Assembly (NCBI GenBank): GCA_964542255.1
Contig: CAZITV010000025.1
Coordinates: forward strand, 1-20,129
DNA from: CAYMSF01 sp964542255
Lineage (GTDB): Bacteria > Verrucomicrobiota > Lentisphaeria > Victivallales > Victivallaceae
Length of the DNA: 20,129 bases
Direction: 5' to 3'
Every line of letters begins with the position of its first letter. Position 1 is the stretch's first letter. Shown here piece after piece: positions 14,871 through 20,129 of the stretch. The notes below the pieces were generated by a model. It did no database searches, was not told the origin of the DNA, and saw nothing but the letters and a program-made list of their open reading frames with translations. The translations under genes were made by a program, and so were the position numbers.

Positions 14871-15995
14871 CTAGCTGTTCATTTTATCCCATTCCATACA
14901 CTTTTCAATCGTGTAGGCAACTTCTTCCGGATGCAGTTCCGGGAACATCGGCAAGGAGATACAAGCTGCAGCATTGTATTCAGCATTCTTCAGCGAACCG
15001 ATGATTTCGGCATCTTTACCCCACGGGTAACCGGCCTGCTTATGAATTGCGATGGAGTAGTGAGTCTTGGCATCAACACCATTGTCAACCAGGAACTGCA
15101 CAAACGCATCGCGTTTGCTGGCATCTTTGACTTCAATTACATAGAGATGGAACACATGGCGGTAGCCGGGGCGGACGGTCGGCAGAGTGAAGCTCTTGGC
15201 ATCTCTCAAGCCGGCGGTATAGAACTTCGCCCAGGCAATACGCTGATTAGACCAATGGGTGATGTGTTTCAGTTTTGCGCTCAGGATACCAGCATGTAAA
15301 TCATCTAGACGGCTGTTGAAGCCATAGCTGTGAACATTACGGGCCGGTGAACCATGGCTGCGCAGAATGCGTACACGTTTGTTAATGTCATCGTTATTGG
15401 TGAAAATCGCGCCGGCATCACCAAAGGTGCCGAGGTTCTTCTGAATAATAAAGCTGGTGCAGACTGCATCAGAAAGTTCACCAATCTCAAAATTATCGCC
15501 TTTTGCATCAATCGCCTGAGCATTGTCTTCGATTACGAACAACTTATGTTTCTTGGCTATCGCGGCAATTTCGCGCATCGGCGCGCATTGTCCGTAAAGA
15601 TGTACCGGAACAATTGCTTTGGTTTTCGGTGTAATCGCGGCTTCAATGGCCTTCGGGTCAATACATTTGGTCAATGGATCGCAATCCACCAGAACTGCTT
15701 TGCAGCCGGCAATCCAGATTGCTTCCGCTGTCGCGAAAAAGGTATTCGCATTGGTGATTAACTCATCGCCGGCCTTCAAGCCTAACGCCATAAATACCAA
15801 CCACAGTGCATCAGTGCCGTTGCCAACGCCAATCGCGTGCTTGGTCTTGGCATAAGCAGAAAGTTCGCCTTCAAATTTCTTCAGCATCGGACCCAAAACA
15901 TACTGTCCGCTCATGATGACTTCCTGCATATTGTCATCAATTTCTTTCTTGATGTTCATGTACTGTCTTTCGTGACCGTAAAATGGAACTTTCAT
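14871..15995 (-). CDS. DegT/DnrJ/EryC1-family PLP-dependent sugar aminotransferase
   Basis: 374 residues, usual for the family, starting MKVPFYGHERQY. Such enzymes transfer an amino group from glutamate to the keto group of a nucleotide-linked sugar in antibiotic, O-antigen and capsule pathways. Motifs seen: SGQYVLGPML (29-38), GVGNGTDAL (56-64, phosphate binding), VHLYGQ (131-136), the PLP-pyridine partner region IEDNAQA (155-161), and the PLP lysine Lys186 in IIQKNLGTFGDAGA. Toward the C-terminus, HSYGFNSRLDDLHAGIL is the conserved block that contacts the sugar. The sequence SFIIQKNLG differs from the common SF.P.KNLG but keeps the lysine. It could belong to the 3-amino-sugar (FdtB-like) subgroup; that is an inference. 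AAGGA lies 7 bases upstream of the start. The neighbouring Gfo/Idh enzyme could make the keto-substrate. Confidence 0.92.
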   Translation of the reverse strand: MKVPFYGHERQYMNIKKEIDDNMQEVIMSGQYVLGPMLKKFEGELSAYAKTKHAIGVGNGTDALWLVFMALGLKAGDELITNANTFFATAEAIWIAGCKAVLVDCDPLTKCIDPKAIEAAITPKTKAIVPVHLYGQCAPMREIAAIAKKHKLFVIEDNAQAIDAKGDNFEIGELSDAVCTSFIIQKNLGTFGDAGAIFTNNDDINKRVRILRSHGSPARNVHSYGFNSRLDDLHAGILSAKLKHITHWSNQRIAWAKFYTAGLRDAKSFTLPTVRPGYRHVFHLYVIEVKDASKRDAFVQFLVDNGVDAKTHYSIAIHKQAGYPWGKDAEIIGSLKNAEYNAAACISLPMFPELHPEEVAYTIEKCMEWDKMNS

Positions 15996-16486
15996 TGCTC
16001 TGTCCTTTTTTTAAAATTATTGAGTTAGCATTATATTGCTACTACATTACTATATTAATCTATTACTCAAAAACTTATTTTCAAGAGATGAAAATAATTA
16101 TTTTAAAAATAATTCATATAGATTGTTGGCTGTTATGGAGGGTGTTGCTCTGTCGCCTCCGGGCTGCGCTATCCCGCTGTGCGGTGTCGTACAAAATTGA
16201 GCTGTTACGATGCCGAAAAGCTAAACCGTTACCAGAATATCTGCCAAAGCTAAAAAACTTCGCAATTATCACTGACTCATACTGATATTCAATAATTAAC
16301 GCAATTATTTGGATTGATTTTTAGATTATTTAGGGGTATCTTGTAGCAATGGCAGATACAATGAGCGAGACAGCGCTTAATCATATTTGCATTACCAGGG
16401 CATGTCTGCAGTGTACGATCACTACCAAAGTTATTGCGTCACGATTCCATACAAAATAGCTCAATGATAAATTATACGATAATATT
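15996..16486. other. 491-base divergent intergenic region without a gene
   Basis: The region separates the minus-strand aminotransferase from the plus-strand helicase and should contain both promoters. The part nearest the aminotransferase (16000-16125) is very AT-rich and has two inverted repeats: TTATTTTC/GAAAATAA (16075-16082 and 16090-16097) and TTATTTT/AAAATAA (16098-16112, 1-base centre). A GC-rich patch at about 16130-16215 stands out but shows no coding potential or known RNA. A frame open from 15983 to 16285 has a composition unlike a protein and no ribosome-binding site. I call no promoter. Confidence 0.5.
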
Positions 16487-19204
16487 ATGAAAGTTGAACT
16501 TATATTAATGCCGTCAGGGCACTTACACCTGGATGTGTCTGGCTCTGCCGAAGGCTGGGACCTGCAGGATGACATCGCATTGCGGTTAATTAATTCCTTT
16601 GCCGCTGGCGGTGGAGCTGCGTTGTTGGCCCTGATAAGGGAAGAATTACCCGCCGGAATGCCAGCTGCATTTCAATATTTTCGCAAATTGTCGAAAGATT
16701 TTCTAACTCGTCTCTGTCACGCGCCGGAGCCAGCGACGGTTGAGCTTAACGCCACCTTCAATAGTATCCGGCCGGATTTGCCATTTTTCGCTTTCGAAGC
16801 ACTGGAGGCGCCGCCAATGCGCGGCAGTGAATATCTCAGCGCGGAAACGCTGCTCACCTTGTGGCAACTGCTGGAACAGTGTATTCAGGCCGAGTTCAGC
16901 TCATTTAAAGGTTCATTCAGTGACTGTTTGCGCAAGCTCAATCCCGCGTGGAAACAAGTCGGCAAAGTTAGCTTTCATTTGGCGGAAAATAAACAAGACC
17001 TCTCCGGCGAACATCCATTCGCTTTTATGGCTACCTTTATTCACTGCTTGTCGGAAAATGATAAACCCAAACATCTCCCCCTCGGCGCAGCGCTAAAAGC
17101 GTATGCCGGCGACCGCAACGCCCTGTTGGCACTGCTCAAACCAGTGCAGGCGGCCGGTGAGCGCTGCAAAATGATTGCCGACATGGTGTCGGGGCGGGAA
17201 ATTTTTCAGCCGCAGGCGTGGAGTTCGCGCCAGGCGTATCTTTTTCTGCAAAATATTGCGGTGATGGAGGAATCTGGGATTATTGTCCGTATTGCCAATT
17301 TGTGGAAGACGGCTGCGCCCGCGAAAGTACAGGTTACCGTCAATCTCGATCTGAAAACAGGGCAAAAACTAGGCATTAACGCGTTACTGAGTTTTTCGGT
17401 AAGAGCTTGCTTGAATGGCATCCAATTGACCCAGGAAGAATTGGCGCAGCTAGCCAATGCCGACGGCGGACTGGTACGGATTCGCGGCCAATGGGTCGAA
17501 GCAGAACCGGAAAAAATTAAAGAACTGCTGGCGCAATGGGATGAAGCAGGACGCGCATCATCCGCAGGATTGTCGTTTATGCAGGGATTGCGGCTGCTGG
17601 CGGGCGCACGCTTGCCCGATACCGCAGGACTACCTGAAATAGACCGGCAATTTAGCGCCGTTAATGCTGTCGGTGAACTAAAAAAACTGCTCGAAGAACT
17701 GGAAAGTCCAGCCACCATCGCCTTACCAGAACTGCCGGAAAAACTAGCGCGAACCTTGCGCCCCTACCAGCTCGACGGCGTGAAATGGCTGTGGCGAATG
17801 ACGGAACTCGGACTGGGCGGCTGTCTCGCCGATGATATGGGCTTGGGAAAAACGCTGCAGGTGCTGACCGTGCTTCATTTGCTGCAGCAGCGCGGCGATA
17901 CCGCGCAAACTCCGGCATTACTGGTTGTTCCCGCCTCACTCTTAAAAAACTGGGAGCAGGAATCAGCAAAATTTACGCCAGGATTGCGTTTCGGAATTAT
18001 CCACCCCATGGCGATGAATAGCAGTGAAATCGCGGAGCTGGAACGTGAGCCGGAAATAGTTTTACGCCGTTTTGACGCGGTGGTGACCACTTACGGCATG
18101 CTGCTGCGGCAGGCAAAGCTGCGTGAAATAAGCTGGACGGCTTTAATCGTGGACGAAGCGCAGGCGATAAAAAATCCCCATTCGCAACAGAGCCGGGCGG
18201 TGCGCGCTCTGCGCAGCTCCAGGCGGCTGGCGCTGACTGGAACCCCGGTGGAGAACCGGATTACCGACTTGTGGAGCATTTTCGACTATATTAATCCAGG
18301 TCTTCTCGGCAATATCACCGGCTTTAAAGATTTTGTTAAAAAACTTAGCAATGAATCCGGTGTGCTTGATTATGCGCCGCTGCGCCGCCTGACGCAACCC
18401 TACATCCTGCGCCGTTTGAAAACCAATAAGCACATCATCGCTGATTTGCCGGATAAAACTGAAATGAAAGTTTACTGCCAGTTGACTAAACCCCAGGCAC
18501 TTTTGTATCAGCAAACCGTGCGCGCCATGGCGCAGGAGCTCAAAGAACTCGATGACATTCAACGCCGCGGAATAATCTTTAAGTACCTGATGATGTTTAA
18601 ACAAATCTGCAACCATCCGGCGCAATTCGACGGCAGCGGCGATTTCAATCCCAATAGCGGCGGAAAATTTATGCGGTTAGCTGAAATCGTCGAAGAAATC
18701 GCTTCACGTCAGGAAAAAGTGCTGATTTTTACTCAATTCAGAGAGATGACCGAGCCGCTGCATGAGTATTTGGCGCGATGTTTCAGCCGCAGCGGACTGA
18801 TTCTCCATGGCGGCACCTCTATCAAGCAGCGGCAAGTGCTCGTCGAGCAGTTCCAGAGCGAATCCGGGCCGCCATATTTTGTGTTGTCGCTGAAAGCTGC
18901 CGGCACCGGGTTGAATCTGACTGCCGCCAATCATGTGATTCACTTTGACCGGTGGTGGAATCCGGCAGTCGAAAATCAGGCTACCGACCGTGCCTACCGT
19001 ATTGGACAGCACCGCAACGTCCTCGCTCATAAATTTATTTGTAAAGGCACTATCGAAGAAAAAATTGATGCCCTGATTGATGACAAGAAAAACCTTGCGG
19101 ATTCTCTTCTGACAGAAGGCGCAGAAAAACTGCTTACTGAAATGAATAACGACGAATTAATCAAATTCGTTGAATTAGATATGAATTCTGTTTTAAACGC
19201 TTAA
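16487..19204 (+). CDS. SNF2-family DEAD/DEAH-type helicase-like ATPase (YwqA/HepA group)
   Basis: 905 residues. The N-terminal ~400 residues include the bacterial SNF2-associated region, recognisable by NADGGLVRIRGQWVEAEPEK (about 325-345). The ATPase core begins with LRPYQLDGVKWL (about 424-435); motif I DDMGLGKT is at 449-456, motif II DEAQ at 556-559, motif III LTGTPVEN at 583-590. The C-terminal RecA lobe has VLIFTQF, the LKAAGTGLNL block and motif VI QATDRAYRIGQ at 831-841. All catalytic motifs are intact. SNF2 enzymes translocate on double-stranded DNA and remodel or strip bound proteins; in bacteria the exact role of this subgroup is poorly known. A SWIM zinc-finger gene starts 15 bases downstream, the same pairing as Bacillus ywqA-ywqB, which suggests one complex. 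The start is not backed by a clear Shine-Dalgarno. Confidence 0.92.
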   Translation: MKVELILMPSGHLHLDVSGSAEGWDLQDDIALRLINSFAAGGGAALLALIREELPAGMPAAFQYFRKLSKDFLTRLCHAPEPATVELNATFNSIRPDLPFFAFEALEAPPMRGSEYLSAETLLTLWQLLEQCIQAEFSSFKGSFSDCLRKLNPAWKQVGKVSFHLAENKQDLSGEHPFAFMATFIHCLSENDKPKHLPLGAALKAYAGDRNALLALLKPVQAAGERCKMIADMVSGREIFQPQAWSSRQAYLFLQNIAVMEESGIIVRIANLWKTAAPAKVQVTVNLDLKTGQKLGINALLSFSVRACLNGIQLTQEELAQLANADGGLVRIRGQWVEAEPEKIKELLAQWDEAGRASSAGLSFMQGLRLLAGARLPDTAGLPEIDRQFSAVNAVGELKKLLEELESPATIALPELPEKLARTLRPYQLDGVKWLWRMTELGLGGCLADDMGLGKTLQVLTVLHLLQQRGDTAQTPALLVVPASLLKNWEQESAKFTPGLRFGIIHPMAMNSSEIAELEREPEIVLRRFDAVVTTYGMLLRQAKLREISWTALIVDEAQAIKNPHSQQSRAVRALRSSRRLALTGTPVENRITDLWSIFDYINPGLLGNITGFKDFVKKLSNESGVLDYAPLRRLTQPYILRRLKTNKHIIADLPDKTEMKVYCQLTKPQALLYQQTVRAMAQELKELDDIQRRGIIFKYLMMFKQICNHPAQFDGSGDFNPNSGGKFMRLAEIVEEIASRQEKVLIFTQFREMTEPLHEYLARCFSRSGLILHGGTSIKQRQVLVEQFQSESGPPYFVLSLKAAGTGLNLTAANHVIHFDRWWNPAVENQATDRAYRIGQHRNVLAHKFICKGTIEEKIDALIDDKKNLADSLLTEGAEKLLTEMNNDELIKFVELDMNSVLNA

Positions 19205-19219
19205 ACAAGGAAATGAACA

Positions 19220-20129
19220 ATGGCACGTTGGAGTAACTATGACGATTATCCGATTTACGTCTCCGCCGCAGAACGTAAACTCAAGGCTCAGGCTAAAATT
19301 AAAAAACTCATCAGCAAAGGCGAAAAACTCTCACCCGTCGTGATTGAGGGACACAAAATCGTCAACACTTTCTGGGGCAAAGCCTGGTGCGATAATATCG
19401 AATCATATCATGATTTCGAGAACCGTTTGCCGCGCGGGCGCTCTTACGTCCGTCAAGGCGCGGTAATAGATTTGCAAATCGCGAAAGGCCGCATCACCGC
19501 CAAAGTTCAAGGCTCGGAACTCTATGAAATCAACATCAATATCACTGAATTGCCGAACGATAAATGGCAAAAAATAAAAAAATCGTGCAGCGGCAAAATT
19601 GACTCATTAATCAATTTGATTCAGGGTAAACTCTCCCAGGAAACCATCGCACTATTATGCCGGAAAGATGACGGCATTTTCCCATCACCCAAAGAGATCA
19701 AACTGATTTGCAACTGTCCTGATTATGCCGATTTATGCAAACATCTGGCAGCAGTGCTCTACGGCGTCGGCGCCAGATTGGACAGTCAGCCTGAACTATT
19801 CTTCCTGCTGCGCGGGGTTGACCAAAATGAACTATTAAGCGCGGATTTCGCCAATGATATTGTTGACACCGATGCTGCTGCTGCTACTATCATCACCGCC
19901 GACCTCGGTGGTATCTTCGGCATCGAACTTGACACCTTTGATGCACCAAATACCCATATGCCCAAAGCTAAAGTCGCAGCAACTACCAAAAAAGCCGCCA
20001 TACATACGCTAGCCAGCAGTAAAAACGTTGCAGCACCCACACCAAAAGTGGCTAGCAAAACAGCTAAAAAAACCGCGATAACTCCCAGCACAAAAGTTGC
20101 CGCAAAAACCCCAAAAGTAAAGCCTACTC
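19220..20129 (+). CDS. SWIM zinc-finger protein, 3' end outside the window
   Basis: At least 303 residues, open to the right edge. The chosen ATG (19220) follows AAGGA by 8 bases and gives MARWSNYDDYPIYVSAAERK; an ATG at 19213 is in another frame. The middle region FWGKAWCDNIESYHDFENRL and YVRQGAVIDL is typical of the SWIM proteins that accompany SNF2 ATPases. The SWIM motif itself is C164-x-C166-x6-C173-x-H175, expected to bind one zinc and DNA or protein. From about residue 247 the protein changes into a tail with 13 lysines in 57 residues, many alanines and no Asp or Glu, like a histone H1 tail; such a tail should bind DNA. The gene is 15 bases after the SNF2 gene and presumably co-transcribed and functionally coupled. 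Confidence 0.9.
   Translation, partial: MARWSNYDDYPIYVSAAERKLKAQAKIKKLISKGEKLSPVVIEGHKIVNTFWGKAWCDNIESYHDFENRLPRGRSYVRQGAVIDLQIAKGRITAKVQGSELYEININITELPNDKWQKIKKSCSGKIDSLINLIQGKLSQETIALLCRKDDGIFPSPKEIKLICNCPDYADLCKHLAAVLYGVGARLDSQPELFFLLRGVDQNELLSADFANDIVDTDAAAATIITADLGGIFGIELDTFDAPNTHMPKAKVAATTKKAAIHTLASSKNVAAPTPKVASKTAKKTAITPSTKVAAKTPKVKPT

Noticed and set aside
16130..16215. GC-rich patch in an AT-rich intergenic region, considered as an RNA gene or element remnant
   Set aside because: No convincing secondary structure, terminal repeats or coding frame; only a 5-bp GGAGG/CCTCC pairing is visible.
19786..20091. Minus-strand frame with hydrophobic, membrane-like translation
   Set aside because: It is the antisense of the SWIM protein; alanine and lysine codons read backwards give apparent hydrophobic residues.

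Overview
The window looks like a stretch of an anaerobic bacterial chromosome or draft-genome scaffold with moderate GC. A run of exactly 100 Ns marks an assembly gap. HypC/HypD (maturation of [NiFe]-hydrogenase), a clostridial-type 2[4Fe-4S] ferredoxin and a radical-SAM QueE point to anaerobic life. Signal peptides and secretins point to a double-membrane cell. A very large zinc-ribbon Ser/Thr kinase and tandem secretin-like genes remind me of the PVC group (for example Lentisphaerota), but that placement is an inference and not demonstrated here.

Layout. (1) 46-1379, minus strand: hypC and hypD with a 4-base ATGA overlap; the rest of the hyp cluster presumably lies off the left edge. (2) 1614-5115, plus: two tandem, divergently related secretin-like outer-membrane proteins with signal peptides. 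The second is broken by the assembly gap at 4216-4315, and its two halves lie in different frames only because the gap length is arbitrary. (3) 5255-5425: a 56-residue ferredoxin, followed by a structured spacer that ends in a strong terminator. (4) 5651-11242: queD, queE and queC (GTP-derived CPH4 to CDG to preQ0, for queuosine), followed 6 bases later by a 1274-residue membrane-anchored kinase whose ~920-residue C-terminal part I cannot assign.

(5) 11391-11642: an AT-rich fragment resembling the end of a DUF1670/helix-turn-helix protein, probably a remnant. (6) 11738-13589: an AbiE-type toxin-antitoxin pair, an AbiEi-like antitoxin/regulator overlapping by 8 bases an AbiEii nucleotidyltransferase toxin. 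A perfect 22-bp hairpin sits inside the antitoxin's last codons and ends exactly where the toxin's Shine-Dalgarno begins. This is the most striking unexplained structure in the window. (7) 13735-15995, minus: a Gfo/Idh/MocA oxidoreductase and a DegT/DnrJ/EryC1 PLP aminotransferase, each followed by its own intrinsic terminator, fitting an amino-sugar branch. (8) 16487 to the right edge, plus: a SNF2-family helicase-like ATPase and a SWIM zinc-finger protein (as in the Bacillus ywqA-ywqB pair). The SWIM protein has a lysine/alanine-rich, acid-free tail that looks like a histone H1 tail; it runs off the window.

I see no tRNA, rRNA, CRISPR array or intact insertion sequence.
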